Shown here: positions 27,562 to 37,274 of the stretch, piece after piece | Layout: each line of letters opens with the position of its first letter | Numbering within the stretch: position 1 is the first letter of the stretch | NCBI RefSeq assembly: GCF_037892545.1 | Contig: NZ_JBBKBG010000004.1 | Span: 1-64,000, forward strand | DNA length: 64,000 nucleotides | From: Pseudogracilibacillus sp037892545 | Lineage (GTDB): Bacteria > Bacillota > Bacilli > Bacillales > Amphibacillaceae | Direction: 5' to 3' | Made by a program: the position numbers and the translations under genes | Notes under the pieces: model-generated | The model's database searches: none | The model's input: the letters and a program-made list of their open reading frames with translations, nothing else | Told to the model about the DNA's origin: nothing

Positions 27562-29181
27562 TTATACGTACATTGCTGCCACTTCTTTTTGTAATTTTTC
27601 GTCACGGACATATTCATCATATGTCATCGATTTATCGATGATACCGTTTGGTGTAAGTTCAATTAGACGATTTGCAATACTATTAACAAACTGATGGTCG
27701 CTAGATGTAAATAAAATCGATCCTTTAAACTTAATTAATCCATTGTTTAAAGCTGTAATGGATTCTAAGTCTAAGTGACTTGTCGGTTCATCAAAAATGA
27801 GTACGTTTGATTCTGCAAGCATCATTTTAGATAACATACAACGTACTTTTTCTCCTCCTGAAAGCACTTTTGCTTGTTTTAAAGCTTCTTCACCTGAGAA
27901 GAGCATTCTACCTAAAAATCCGCGTAAAAATGTTTCGGTTTGATCTTCAGGTGAATATTGACGTAGCCATTCTACTAATGTTAATTCGTTATTTTCGAAA
28001 TAAGCACTGTTATCTTTCGGGAAGTAGGAGCGAGAAGTAGTGACACCCCAATGGAATGCTCCACTATCAGGTTCCATTTCTCCATTTAAAATGTCAAATA
28101 ACACCGTGTTTGCTAGGTCATCTTTTCCAACGAAAGCAACTTTTTCATCTTTATTAATCGTAAATGACACATTGTCTAACACTTTTTGTCCGTTAATCGT
28201 TTTCGTTAACCCATCGACACGTAACAAATCATTTCCAATTTCACGACCTGGTGTGAAGGCAACATATGGATAACGGCGTGAAGAAGGTTTAATGTCATCT
28301 AATGTAATGTTTTCTAGTAATTTACGACGTGAAGTCGCTTGTTTAGATTTTGATGCATTCGCACTAAAGCGCGCGATAAATGCTTGTAAATCTTTAATTT
28401 TTTCTTCCTTTTTCTTGTTTTCTTCTTTTGCCATTTTTGCCGCTAATTGACTAGACTCGTACCAGAAATCATAGTTTCCAACATAAATTTCAATTTTTCC
28501 GAAGTCAACATCTGCAATATGTGTACACACATTGTTTAAGAAATGACGGTCGTGTGAAACGACGATTACCGTATTTTCAAAGTCTGCTAAGAAATCTTGT
28601 AGCCAATGAATCGCTTGAATATCAAGTCCGTTCGTCGGCTCGTCCAATAATAATACATCGGGTGTACCAAATAAAGCTTGTGCTAATAACACTTTAACTT
28701 TTTGGTCATTTTTTAGTTCAGACATTTGTTTATCATGCAATGAATCTGGTATGCCTAATCCAGAAAGTAAAATAGCTGCTTCGGATTCCGCTTCCCAACC
28801 ATTTAATTCTGCAAATTCTCCTTCTAGTTCTGCAGCACGGATTCCGTCTTCTTCTGTGAAATCTGTTTTTAAATAGATCGCGTCCTTTTCCTTCATGACG
28901 TTATATAAACGTTCATGGCCCATTAAAACGGTCTCTAACACTTGTTCATTTTCATATGCGAAATGATCTTGTTTTAACACGGCAATACGTTGATCTGCAT
29001 CTAGTGACACATGGCCTTTTTGTGGCTCAATTTCTCCAGATAAAATTTTTAAAAATGTTGATTTACCGGCACCATTTGCTCCGATTACTCCATAACAGTT
29101 CCCATTATTAAATTGTATATTGACATCTTCAAATAATTTTTTATCTCCAAATCGTAAACTAACGTCGGTGACATTTAACAT
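27562..29181 (-). CDS. ykpA: ABC-F ATPase, YkpA/YbiT type
   Basis: A 539-residue duplicated ATPase of the ABC-F family; members act on ribosomes (translation factors or antibiotic-resistance proteins) and lack membrane segments. NBD1 is intact: Walker A GANGAGKST, Walker B LLLDEPTNGLD, switch HDRHF. The linker FIARFSANASKSKQATSRRK is typical of YbiT. NBD2 is unusual: the Walker A site reads FVGKDDLANTVLF without GKS/T, and the switch His is replaced (FTSSDHQF); its signature LSGGEKVRCM and FDEPTSHLD remain. Start at ATG 29181, better spaced from GGAAGG than ATG 29187. Confidence 0.9.
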   Translation of the reverse strand: MLNVTDVSLRFGDKKLFEDVNIQFNNGNCYGVIGANGAGKSTFLKILSGEIEPQKGHVSLDADQRIAVLKQDHFAYENEQVLETVLMGHERLYNVMKEKDAIYLKTDFTEEDGIRAAELEGEFAELNGWEAESEAAILLSGLGIPDSLHDKQMSELKNDQKVKVLLAQALFGTPDVLLLDEPTNGLDIQAIHWLQDFLADFENTVIVVSHDRHFLNNVCTHIADVDFGKIEIYVGNYDFWYESSQLAAKMAKEENKKKEEKIKDLQAFIARFSANASKSKQATSRRKLLENITLDDIKPSSRRYPYVAFTPGREIGNDLLRVDGLTKTINGQKVLDNVSFTINKDEKVAFVGKDDLANTVLFDILNGEMEPDSGAFHWGVTTSRSYFPKDNSAYFENNELTLVEWLRQYSPEDQTETFLRGFLGRMLFSGEEALKQAKVLSGGEKVRCMLSKMMLAESNVLIFDEPTSHLDLESITALNNGLIKFKGSILFTSSDHQFVNSIANRLIELTPNGIIDKSMTYDEYVRDEKLQKEVAAMYV

Positions 29182-29254
29182 GTACATGTTCCTTCCTAAA
29201 TTTATTATCTCAAGTAAGCGTAAGTGATTATCGTATATTCGTCAATAATTAGCT

Positions 29255-29884
29255 CTAATTATTCGATCCTTTTTTAGCGAGGCTATCAATTCCTAATGTC
29301 TTATAAGGGACATCAAATTTAAAGGCGATATTGTTCGTTTCCAAGTCAAATGCATGTACAGCGACATGGAAATTACTCTTTATATCCATTTCTGTTACTT
29401 GTACATAAATTTCTTCTTCTCGTGGATTAATAATTACCCATTCCGGTGTTGGTAAATATTGCTCGATATATTGCATAATTTTTTTGTTCGGTAATTTTAA
29501 ATCGCCGACAGAGATGGATTTTTGTTTTAAGGATAAATCACCGTTCTCTTGAACAATTGGTTCAAAATTGACTACTAACGGAACGGTGGAGGAGAAAACG
29601 GGAATTTCCCCGAATAATTGTACTTCCTCATCAATATTAATATAAAATTGATGCTCTGTATCTGCTAATAGTTTATCTAAATACGCATTAACCAAATTAT
29701 TAACATGATGTTTGGTCGATCGAACGATAAATTCCGAACTATCTTCTAATTTATAGGCAGTTCGTTCCTTTTCAATATCGACTTTAGGTACAGGAGAATA
29801 AAAATAAAGTGTTAATAGGAGGAGTACCCCAATATTAACCCCCGCTAATATATAAAATCGTTTTTTCCATATATTTTTATTCAT
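29255..29884 (-). CDS. ypmS: YpmS-like membrane-anchored protein (DUF2140)
   Basis: A 209-residue protein with one N-terminal membrane helix (FYILAGVNIGVLLLLTLYFY) and an extracellular domain typical of DUF2140. Conserved parts include VNAYLDKLLAD and PLVVNFEPIVQENGDL. Biochemical function is unknown. Start chosen at ATG 29884, preceded by GGGGAACG, rather than at the longer in-frame start inside ypmR. It overlaps the ypmR end by 8 bp; both genes form one operon as in B. subtilis. Confidence 0.85.
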   Translation of the reverse strand: MNKNIWKKRFYILAGVNIGVLLLLTLYFYSPVPKVDIEKERTAYKLEDSSEFIVRSTKHHVNNLVNAYLDKLLADTEHQFYINIDEEVQLFGEIPVFSSTVPLVVNFEPIVQENGDLSLKQKSISVGDLKLPNKKIMQYIEQYLPTPEWVIINPREEEIYVQVTEMDIKSNFHVAVHAFDLETNNIAFKFDVPYKTLGIDSLAKKGSNN

Positions 29885-30773
29885 GGTTTCGTTCCCCTTC
29901 ATGGATGACAAATTGTAAAATACGTTCAGCCATCATTTCATATCCAGTATGATTCGGGTGGAAATGGTCTTCGGATAAATAAAAGTCATTTTCAGCTTCA
30001 TCGAAAATATCGACCATCGGAATAAAGTATCCTTTTTCATAACGATTTGCTACGTCTGCTCCTATTGTATTCCAACTTTCTACAATATAGTCCAACTCTT
30101 CTATATCTGAAAAATATCGTTTAAACGGATTGTAAAAACCGATCAAGTAAATTTCTGTATCTTCATTTAATGCTTTTATGGTATCAAAAATGGTTTCGAG
30201 TCGTTGTTCATATTTAATTTGTTCACTCGTAAATGGATCTAATGATAAGTCGGCAAAATTGTCTTTAAATACTTGCATAATATCATTCGCTCCGATGGTA
30301 ATAAGTACAATATGTGACTTTTCAATCGCCCTTTTTATTTCTTTTTCTTCTAGACGTTCGATTAATTGTCCACTTCGGTTGCCACGTTTACCGAAATTAT
30401 CGAAATGGACGAGTTGTTTTTCTTCATTAATTGTTTCATCTAAAACACCGACATAACCACCATTTCCCGTTTCATCCCCTACACCTTCTGTTAAAGAATC
30501 ACCAATAGCAACGACATTAATATCGCTTGTGAAAAAGAAGTTCGCAGCCCGTTTTAATTGATCTGAAATAAAGTCACGTACGGGGTCTTCTTTCATCATT
30601 GCTGTTTCTAAATCCTCATCTAATTCTTTATCGTCGCCTTCTATTTCACTCGTTATTTCATCTTCAATGATTTTATTTATAGGTTTTTGTTTTTTGGGCG
30701 TAGAGAAAAATGCTAACAAAATGATGCTTATAATAATGATGGACAATATAATTGTTCGTTTAATAAAAATCAC
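29877..30773 (-). CDS. ypmR: SGNH/GDSL hydrolase, YpmR-like
   Basis: A 298-residue membrane-anchored esterase-like protein. An N-terminal hydrophobic helix (ILSIIIISIILLAFF) and an acidic linker precede the SGNH fold: block I VAIGDSLTEGVGDE with the nucleophilic Ser, a Gly in GKRGNRSGQL, the Asn in ITIGANDIM, and DHFHPNHTGY with Asp and His. All catalytic positions are present. Substrate unknown; esters on lipids or wall polymers are plausible. GTG start at 30773 is uncertain because AGGTG directly abuts it. Confidence 0.85.
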   Translation of the reverse strand: MIFIKRTIILSIIIISIILLAFFSTPKKQKPINKIIEDEITSEIEGDDKELDEDLETAMMKEDPVRDFISDQLKRAANFFFTSDINVVAIGDSLTEGVGDETGNGGYVGVLDETINEEKQLVHFDNFGKRGNRSGQLIERLEEKEIKRAIEKSHIVLITIGANDIMQVFKDNFADLSLDPFTSEQIKYEQRLETIFDTIKALNEDTEIYLIGFYNPFKRYFSDIEELDYIVESWNTIGADVANRYEKGYFIPMVDIFDEAENDFYLSEDHFHPNHTGYEMMAERILQFVIHEGERNHE

Positions 30774-30980
30774 ACCTATATTTCAATATTATCTATATTA
30801 TAGATGACATTCCTTGATTATATAAGTACTTTACCAAAATCGTTAAATAAATGTAAACGTATGAAAATAAAGGTATTCATTACATAAAAAGAGAGGAAGC
30901 CGATATAGGTTGAAATAACAAAATATTTTGGCCTTTTCTTTCATCATATGCTCTATGGCTTTATCATTTTTTGGGATAAA

Positions 30981-31016
30981 AAAAGTTCTGTTTATCTTAA
31001 AAAAGATAAACAGAAC
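30981..31016 (-). terminator. Terminator of metY
   Basis: GTTCTGTTTATC (30985-30996) and GATAAACAGAAC (31005-31016) are perfect 12-bp arms; on the minus strand a run of seven T follows. Confidence 0.93.
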
Positions 31017-31064
31017 GGTTATTTTTAAATCAAGTTCAATGTCTAGTTTTTTATATTTTCATTA

Positions 31065-32693
31065 TTATGCACGTTTGTTCCTAGCATTTTTCACTGTCGT
31101 TACTAGATCATTGTTGGTGATGACGATTGCCTGACCATTTGCCGTCACATCACCATTAGACCAGACGATGGTTGCACCTACATGATTTTCCACTGTTGGC
31201 TCGTCCGTATATAGGATATCTACAATGTCTTCTTCTACATCCTGTACATGAACAATACGATATCCTAATGGACGTAATTCATTTGCTTTATCTAGTAACG
31301 CATCTGATCCTTGAACGGCAATTGTTTTTGCACGTAACCCTTCAGAACGATCAAATGGCGAGTTCGTTACCCAATCGATCGCTATATGATTGGTCGTTTC
31401 CAGCACCGTTTCACCAGTTGCTTGTCCAATTGCACGATCTAATGTAGCTAAAATATCGTCAATCGCCTCAATACCGACAGAAAGACGAACAAGGTCTTCT
31501 GTTACACCACTTTTTGCAAGATCTGCTTCATTTAACTGTTGGTGTGTTGTGGAAGCTGGGTGGATGATTAATGATTTTGCATCTCCTACGTTTGCAACGT
31601 GAGACCATAATTCAATATGGTCGATCAATGTTTTACCAGCTTCTAGCCCACCTTTAATACCGAATGTAATGACAGATCCATATCCATATTCAAAATATTT
31701 ATGTGCTAGTTCATGTGATGGATGATCGTCAAATCCAGGGAAGTTCACCCACGTTACACCAGGGTGGTCTTTCAGGAAGTTGGCGATTTTTATGGCGTTT
31801 TCGCTATGACGTTCTAAGCGAACATGTAATGTTTCTAATCCTTGTGTTAATAAAAACGCGTTATGTGGGCTTATAGCTGCTCCTGTGTCACGTAATAATT
31901 GCACACGAATACGAAGTGCAAATGCAACAGGCCCTAAGTCTGCAAAACGAACCCCACCATAACTTTCATCTGGCTCCGTAAATCCAGGGAATTTGTCACT
32001 ATCCCAGTTGAAACGTCCGCCATCGACAATAATTCCACCGATCGATGTTCCGTGTCCACCAATCCATTTTGTCGCGGAATGTACGACAACATCTGCTCCC
32101 CACTTTAGTGGTTTCGCAAATTTTGGTGCAAAAGTATTATCAATAATTAATGGAATCCCATGTTCGTGTGCAATATTTGCGACTGCTTCCACATCAAACA
32201 CATTTAAACTAGGATTCGTAATCGTTTCCCCAAAAATGGCTTTCGTTTTATCTGTAATCGCATTGCGAATTGCATCCAGATCTGTCCCATCAACGATTTT
32301 TACCGTAATACCGAAGCGTGGCAATGTATGAATGAATAAATTATATGTTCCACCATATAAATTACTATCTGCCACAATTTCATCGCCTGCACTAGCAACA
32401 TTTAAAATTGCATATGTAATTGCTGCCATTCCGGAAGCAACTGCCACTGCCGCTGTTCCGTCTTCTAACTGAGCGACACGTTGTTCAAAGGCGTCTGTCG
32501 TAGGATTCATTAAGCGTGTATAAATATTACCGGGTTCTGTTAATGCAAATAAGTTGCGAGCATGGTCTGTATCGTTAAATACATAAGAAGTAGTTTGATA
32601 GATTGGTAATGCACGAGAGCCTGTTGTAGGATCTGGTTCTTGACCTGCATGAAGTAAGATAGTTTCATCTTTCTGATAACGAAATGTTGACAT
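31065..32693 (-). CDS. metY: O-acetylhomoserine sulfhydrylase with C-terminal extension
   Basis: A PLP enzyme that makes homocysteine (or methionine) from O-acetylhomoserine and sulfide or thiol. Cys/Met-metabolism fold: YTRLMNPTTDAFEQRVAQLE, DNTFAPKFAKPL, and the PLP lysine in VVHSATKWIGGHG. The core ends near residue 428, the normal length. About 110 more residues follow (from roughly VLETTNHIAIDWV), including LRAKTIAVQGSDALLDKANE and a YRIVHVQDVEEDIVDILY stretch that resembles a degenerate CoA-binding/Rossmann domain. AAGGAGGAG precedes the ATG. An S-box riboswitch controls it. Confidence 0.92.
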   Translation of the reverse strand: MSTFRYQKDETILLHAGQEPDPTTGSRALPIYQTTSYVFNDTDHARNLFALTEPGNIYTRLMNPTTDAFEQRVAQLEDGTAAVAVASGMAAITYAILNVASAGDEIVADSNLYGGTYNLFIHTLPRFGITVKIVDGTDLDAIRNAITDKTKAIFGETITNPSLNVFDVEAVANIAHEHGIPLIIDNTFAPKFAKPLKWGADVVVHSATKWIGGHGTSIGGIIVDGGRFNWDSDKFPGFTEPDESYGGVRFADLGPVAFALRIRVQLLRDTGAAISPHNAFLLTQGLETLHVRLERHSENAIKIANFLKDHPGVTWVNFPGFDDHPSHELAHKYFEYGYGSVITFGIKGGLEAGKTLIDHIELWSHVANVGDAKSLIIHPASTTHQQLNEADLAKSGVTEDLVRLSVGIEAIDDILATLDRAIGQATGETVLETTNHIAIDWVTNSPFDRSEGLRAKTIAVQGSDALLDKANELRPLGYRIVHVQDVEEDIVDILYTDEPTVENHVGATIVWSNGDVTANGQAIVITNNDLVTTVKNARNKRA

Positions 32694-32754
32694 GTAAAAC
32701 TCCTCCTTAAAATTTTGAACGTATTGTATTTTATTTGAGAAGGTGATGATATAA

Positions 32755-32786
32755 AAAAACCTCTTCTACATGATTGTAAGAAGAGG
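32755..32786 (-). terminator. S-box terminator before metY
   Basis: On the minus strand CCTCTTCTTACA and TGTAGAAGAGG pair around a 4-nt loop, then seven T. It is the expression platform of the SAM riboswitch. Confidence 0.93.
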
Positions 32787-32805
32787 GATCATTATGTATT
32801 GTCCT

Positions 32806-32914
32806 CCTCTTATCTTCCAGAATATCATCTGTAGGATTTGGCACCGTTAAAAGCAATTGCTTTAAGGTTGCTGGACTTCTCAGGGCCTATTCCCTCCATC
32901 CGTCTTGATAAGAG
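32806..32914 (-). ncRNA. SAM-I (S-box) riboswitch
   Basis: Minus strand: CTCTTATCAAGACGGATGGA begins P1, followed by GGGAATAGGCCCTGAGAAG, TCCAGCAACC, GGTGCCAAATCC and closing GATAAGAG. This is the full conserved S-box core. High SAM should favour the downstream terminator and shut off metY. Confidence 0.97.
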
Positions 32915-32965
32915 ATATGTCGATGAAATTAGTATCCATTATACCTGTAAATGAATCAAAGTCAA

Positions 32966-33874
32966 TTAATTTGTGAATTTTCTAACTTTATGGACTCTTA
33001 ATGTAGAAGACACAAATAAAATTAACGCAATCCAAATACATGTAAACGTCACGAAATGTGCGGATGTAAATGGTTCATCATAGAGGAATACGCCGAGTAA
33101 AAGCATAATTGTCGGTGCGATATACTGCAAAATTCCTGCTAATGACAAAGGAATGTATGTTACGGCATAGCCGAATAATAATAGTGGGACGGCTGTAGCA
33201 ACTCCGGATATGAGTAATAGCCCTGTATCCGTCCATGATGTGCTTGCTGCAAATCCTAAATCCACTCCGACAAATGTGCATAAATAAATGAGTGCAATCG
33301 GAGTTAATAGTAATGTCTCCACGGTTAATGAATAGGCCGAATCTAGCTTAACGGCTTTTTTTAATAGCCCATATAAACCAAATGATAATGCTAATGCGAT
33401 AGAAATCCAAGGAAATACCCCATAGGAGACTGTTAAATATATGACACCAAAACTCGCGAATAACAATGCAACTTTTTGCGCTGGGTATAATGCTTCTTTT
33501 AAAAATAGGACACCTAATACGATGCTTAATAAAGGATTCATATAATAGCCTAAACTTGCTTGAATGACGAAATCATTATGTACAGCCCAAATATAAATGA
33601 GCCAGTTTGCGCTAATGACAATAGATGCTAATGTAATGTAGAGCATTTTCTGTTTATCTTTCAATAATGTTGTACATAATGAGAAAAAAGAGCGTAATTT
33701 TCGTGTGAAAAGTAAATATCCAACCATAAATAGACAAGACCAAATGATGCGATTCGCTAAAATGACATCTGGTTCGTATATGTCTAATAGTTTCCAATAG
33801 ATCGGGAAAAATCCCCATAAAATATATGTAATAATCCCTAACATAATGCCTGTTTTCATGTTTTTATTGTTCAT
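32966..33874 (-). CDS. rarD: RarD/EamA-family permease
   Basis: A 302-residue protein with ten predicted membrane helices. The opening GIMLGIITYILWGFFPIYWK and LANRIIWSCLF, then VISANWLIYIWAVHNDFVIQ and ASLGYYMNPLLS, match RarD proteins. Members of the wider DMT superfamily export metabolites, but the substrate of RarD is unknown. GTGAGG lies before the ATG. It is read towards the metY leader and divergent from the methionine gamma-lyase gene. Confidence 0.87.
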   Translation of the reverse strand: MNNKNMKTGIMLGIITYILWGFFPIYWKLLDIYEPDVILANRIIWSCLFMVGYLLFTRKLRSFFSLCTTLLKDKQKMLYITLASIVISANWLIYIWAVHNDFVIQASLGYYMNPLLSIVLGVLFLKEALYPAQKVALLFASFGVIYLTVSYGVFPWISIALALSFGLYGLLKKAVKLDSAYSLTVETLLLTPIALIYLCTFVGVDLGFAASTSWTDTGLLLISGVATAVPLLLFGYAVTYIPLSLAGILQYIAPTIMLLLGVFLYDEPFTSAHFVTFTCIWIALILFVSSTLRVHKVRKFTN

Positions 33875-34032
33875 TTACTGCCTCACTTCACTGATGTTTT
33901 CTACCATCATTTTACGCCTATGTTCTAGCTGTTGGCAATTGTTCCGACTTTTTCATCCATTCATGCATGGTGAAACAGAATTGTCAGAAAGTTTGTTATA
34001 CTAGAGTTACATAAATAAGAGGAGGAACGAGC

Positions 34033-35199
34033 ATGAAAAAAATTGAAACGATGTCCATTCATGATGGATATGATGCAAAACAATTGCTGGGTAGTGTTTC
34101 AGTGCCAATTTTTCAAACGTCTACATTTGAATTTCAGTCTGCTGAACATGGAGAGAAAAGCTTTAGTGGAGAAGCAGACGGGCATATTTATACACGAATT
34201 GGGAATCCGACTGTAGATGTATTAGAAAAAAGGATGGCGGTGTTAGAAGGCGGTGAGCGTGCCTTAGCATTCGGTTCGGGAATGGGTGCCATATCTGCTG
34301 TGCTCATTGCACTTACAAAAGCAAATGAGCATATTTTATGCTCGAATGGTTTATATGGTTGTACATTCGGTTTATTAAAAATGATGGAAGAGAAGTATGG
34401 AATGGATGTACAATTGACAGACTTTACATCTGAAGAAAAAATCCGCCATGCGATAAAGGAAAATACGGCGGTCATTTATATTGAAACGCCTGTCAATCCG
34501 ACGATGCAATTAATCGATTTAAAAAAGATAAGTAAAATTGCAAAAGAATACGATATACCTGTCGTTGTGGATAATACATTTTCGACCCCTTATTTACAAC
34601 GTCCTATAGAACTTGGTTGTGACATCGTAGTACATAGTGCGACAAAATATTTAAATGGACATGGAGATGTGATTGCGGGAATCGCCATTGGAACAGAAGA
34701 GAGGATGGATGAAATTGCAAGTACGACACGAAACAATATTGGTGCCGTGCTAGCACCATTTGATGCTTGGCTCCTATTAAGGGGACTGAAAACATTGCCA
34801 TTACGAATGGACCGTCATTGTGACAACGCAAAAAAAATTGCTGCCAAACTTGAAACACATCCGAATGTAGAAGCGGTGTATTATCCAGGATTAGATGATC
34901 CGACAGTGTATAAGAAACAAATGCATCGTGGTGGGGGTGTGCTAGCATTTGACATTAAAGGGGATAAATATAACGCCCAGCAGTTTTTAAATGCATTAAC
35001 ATTTGTAAAAGTGGCAGTTAGTCTTGGAGATGCAGAAACTTTAATTGAGCATCCAGCAACGATGACCCATGCAGTGATTCCAGAAGAAGAGCGAACGCAT
35101 ATGGGTATAAAAGACTCCCTTATTCGATTATCTGTAGGACTAGAACATTGGGAAGATGTATGGAAGGACCTTGAAGTTGCATTAGATACACTCTCTTAA
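34033..35199 (+). CDS. Methionine gamma-lyase (Cys/Met PLP enzyme)
   Basis: A 388-residue PLP enzyme of the cystathionine gamma-lyase family. It carries YTRIGNPTVDVLEKRMAVLE, the PLP lysine in VVHSATKYLNGHGD and DNTFSTPYLQRP. GLYGCTFGLL has Cys at the position equivalent to Cys116 of Pseudomonas methionine gamma-lyase, where cystathionine lyases usually have another residue. I therefore favour degradation of methionine to methanethiol, 2-oxobutyrate and ammonia; cystathionine gamma-lyase is the alternative. GAGGAGG precedes the ATG. Cardiolipin synthase follows 47 bp later. Confidence 0.78.
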   Translation: MKKIETMSIHDGYDAKQLLGSVSVPIFQTSTFEFQSAEHGEKSFSGEADGHIYTRIGNPTVDVLEKRMAVLEGGERALAFGSGMGAISAVLIALTKANEHILCSNGLYGCTFGLLKMMEEKYGMDVQLTDFTSEEKIRHAIKENTAVIYIETPVNPTMQLIDLKKISKIAKEYDIPVVVDNTFSTPYLQRPIELGCDIVVHSATKYLNGHGDVIAGIAIGTEERMDEIASTTRNNIGAVLAPFDAWLLLRGLKTLPLRMDRHCDNAKKIAAKLETHPNVEAVYYPGLDDPTVYKKQMHRGGGVLAFDIKGDKYNAQQFLNALTFVKVAVSLGDAETLIEHPATMTHAVIPEEERTHMGIKDSLIRLSVGLEHWEDVWKDLEVALDTLS

Positions 35200-35246
35200 G
35201 TTCAAAATATGTTAGAATATAAGAAAGAAAGAGAGAGGGGATGCCT

Positions 35247-36695
35247 ATGCAACTTGTACCTATATTATTTGGATCAGTCATGATTGTGAACTTTGTCCTT
35301 GCATTTACGGTTATTTTTTTAGAACGGAAAAATGCAAGTTCCACATGGGCATGGCTTATGGTCTTATTTTTTATTCCTGTTTTAGGTTTCCTTCTATATT
35401 TATTATTTGGTAGAAATTTAACGCACCAAAAAATATTTACATGGGATACGAAAAGTAGGCTAGGTGTAAAGAAGGAAGTGCAAGAGCAACTAAAGAAAAT
35501 CGAGGAAGACCAACTTCCTTTTAAGCAAGAAGAACTAAAGGAATACAAGGAATTATATTATTTACATTTAAAACATAATGATGCCATTTACACGCAAAAC
35601 AACGAAGTGGAAATATTTACAGATGGAACAGATAAATTCACTTCCTTAATTCATGATTTAGAAAATGCTAAAAATCATATACATTTACTTTATTATATTA
35701 TTCGGCAAGACCAACTAGGAACAAAAATTGCGGATGTTTTAATCCAAAAAGCACGTGAAGGAGTAGAAGTTCGCTTTTTATATGATGATATGGGTTCACG
35801 TGGATTAAGTAAGAAGTTTTTACAGCGATTAGAAAGAGAAAACATACAAGTTGGAGCGTTTTTCCCGCCTAAAGTGGGGAAAATTAATTTTAAAGTAAAT
35901 TTTAGAAATCACCGAAAATTAGCGATCATTGATGGGGAAGTTGGGTATATTGGTGGATTCAATATTGGAGATGAATATTTAGGTCATTCGGAAAAGTTCG
36001 GTTATTGGCGCGATACACATTTACGTGTACGAGGCCATGCAGTTAGAATGATGCAAACGAGGTTTATTTTAGATTGGAATCAAGCATCACGTAATCATGT
36101 ATTATATGATGATCGCTATTTTATCGGAGGCGAAAAGGGCCGAGGAGATGTAGGGATCCAAATCGTTTCTAGTGGTCCAGATCAACAATGGGAACAAGTG
36201 AAATATGGTTATATAAAGATGATATTAGAGGCGAAAGAATCGGTTTATATTCAAACACCATATTTTATTCCAGATGAAAGCTTGATGGACGCATTAAGGA
36301 TTGCGGCATTGTCTGGCATTAAAATTAAAATTATGATTCCGAATAAACCTGATCATATATTCGTTTATTGGGCGACTTTATCGAGTGTTGGGGAATTATT
36401 GAATGAAGGTGCCGAAATTTATTTATATCAAAATGGATTTTTACATGCGAAAACAATTGTTGTAGATGGAAAAATGTCTTCTGTTGGAACGGCGAATATT
36501 GATGTTCGTAGTTTCCGTTTAAATTTTGAAGTAAATACCTTTTTATACGATGTAAAAATTGCTCAACAATTAGTAGATATATTTGAACAAGATATTATGT
36601 TATCTACTCAGATGACAAAACAGTTATATGAACAGCGTTCTTTATGGATTAAGTTTAAAGAATCTATTTCTAGATTATTATCACCGATTTTATAA
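35247..36695 (+). CDS. cls: Cardiolipin synthase
   Basis: A 482-residue phospholipase-D-superfamily enzyme that condenses two phosphatidylglycerols to cardiolipin at the membrane. Two N-terminal membrane helices are followed by two HKD motifs: NHRKLAIIDGEVGYIGGFN and LHAKTIVVDGKMSSVGTAN. Full family length. Start at ATG 35247 rather than 35241, because the GAGAGGGG ribosome site directly abuts the first ATG. The thioesterase gene follows after 12 bp. Confidence 0.93.
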   Translation: MQLVPILFGSVMIVNFVLAFTVIFLERKNASSTWAWLMVLFFIPVLGFLLYLLFGRNLTHQKIFTWDTKSRLGVKKEVQEQLKKIEEDQLPFKQEELKEYKELYYLHLKHNDAIYTQNNEVEIFTDGTDKFTSLIHDLENAKNHIHLLYYIIRQDQLGTKIADVLIQKAREGVEVRFLYDDMGSRGLSKKFLQRLERENIQVGAFFPPKVGKINFKVNFRNHRKLAIIDGEVGYIGGFNIGDEYLGHSEKFGYWRDTHLRVRGHAVRMMQTRFILDWNQASRNHVLYDDRYFIGGEKGRGDVGIQIVSSGPDQQWEQVKYGYIKMILEAKESVYIQTPYFIPDESLMDALRIAALSGIKIKIMIPNKPDHIFVYWATLSSVGELLNEGAEIYLYQNGFLHAKTIVVDGKMSSVGTANIDVRSFRLNFEVNTFLYDVKIAQQLVDIFEQDIMLSTQMTKQLYEQRSLWIKFKESISRLLSPIL

Positions 36696-36707
36696 GGAGA
36701 GAAAATA

Positions 36708-37208
36708 ATGGAGAAAAAACCGAGTTCAAATTCAAAGACAGTAAAAACAGCACAAATCTTACCGCCAGATGCCAATGCATATGGAACGTTATTCGGTGGT
36801 AAACTAATGGCACATATTGATGATGTTGCAGCAATTGCTGCTGTACGTCATGCACGTAAATCGGTTGTCACAGCATCTACAGATTCTGTTGATTTTTTAT
36901 TCCCGGTAAAAGTAGGAGATTCTATTTGTGTAGAAGGATTTGTTACATACGTACATAAAACATCGATGGAAGTGTTTGTGAAAGTAATTAAGGACAGCTT
37001 GTTAACAGATGAACAAACTGTTTGTGCGACCGCGTTTTTAACGTTTGTTGCATTGGATGATGAAGGGAATCCGACTGAGGTTCCTGCGGTATACCCTGAA
37101 ACAGAACAAGAAAAAGTATTGTTTGAAGGCGCAGCATTACGAAGAGAACGTCGAAATGAAAGAAGAAAAGAATCCAAAAGAATGGCGGAATTATTCGGAA
37201 CAGACTAA
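36708..37208 (+). CDS. Hotdog-fold acyl-CoA thioesterase
   Basis: A 166-residue thioesterase of the cytosolic acyl-CoA hydrolase type (YkhA/YciA-like). Key segments: ANAYGTLFGGKLMAHIDDVA, with the catalytic Asp, AAVRHARKSVVTASTDSVDF and VFVKVIKDS. The C-terminus is charged and helical (RRERRNERRKESKRM). It likely trims acyl-CoA pools. GGAGAG lies before the ATG, 12 bp after cls, so both are probably co-transcribed. Confidence 0.88.
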   Translation: MEKKPSSNSKTVKTAQILPPDANAYGTLFGGKLMAHIDDVAAIAAVRHARKSVVTASTDSVDFLFPVKVGDSICVEGFVTYVHKTSMEVFVKVIKDSLLTDEQTVCATAFLTFVALDDEGNPTEVPAVYPETEQEKVLFEGAALRRERRNERRKESKRMAELFGTD

Positions 37209-37274
37209 GTTTGGATGCTTACACGAATAATTTATGGCATGTAAATTCTAGAAATAAGAAAGGTGAGGAAACGA

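Noticed and set aside
30850..30866. TGTAAACG element as cre site
   Set aside because: The second half fails the consensus at three positions.
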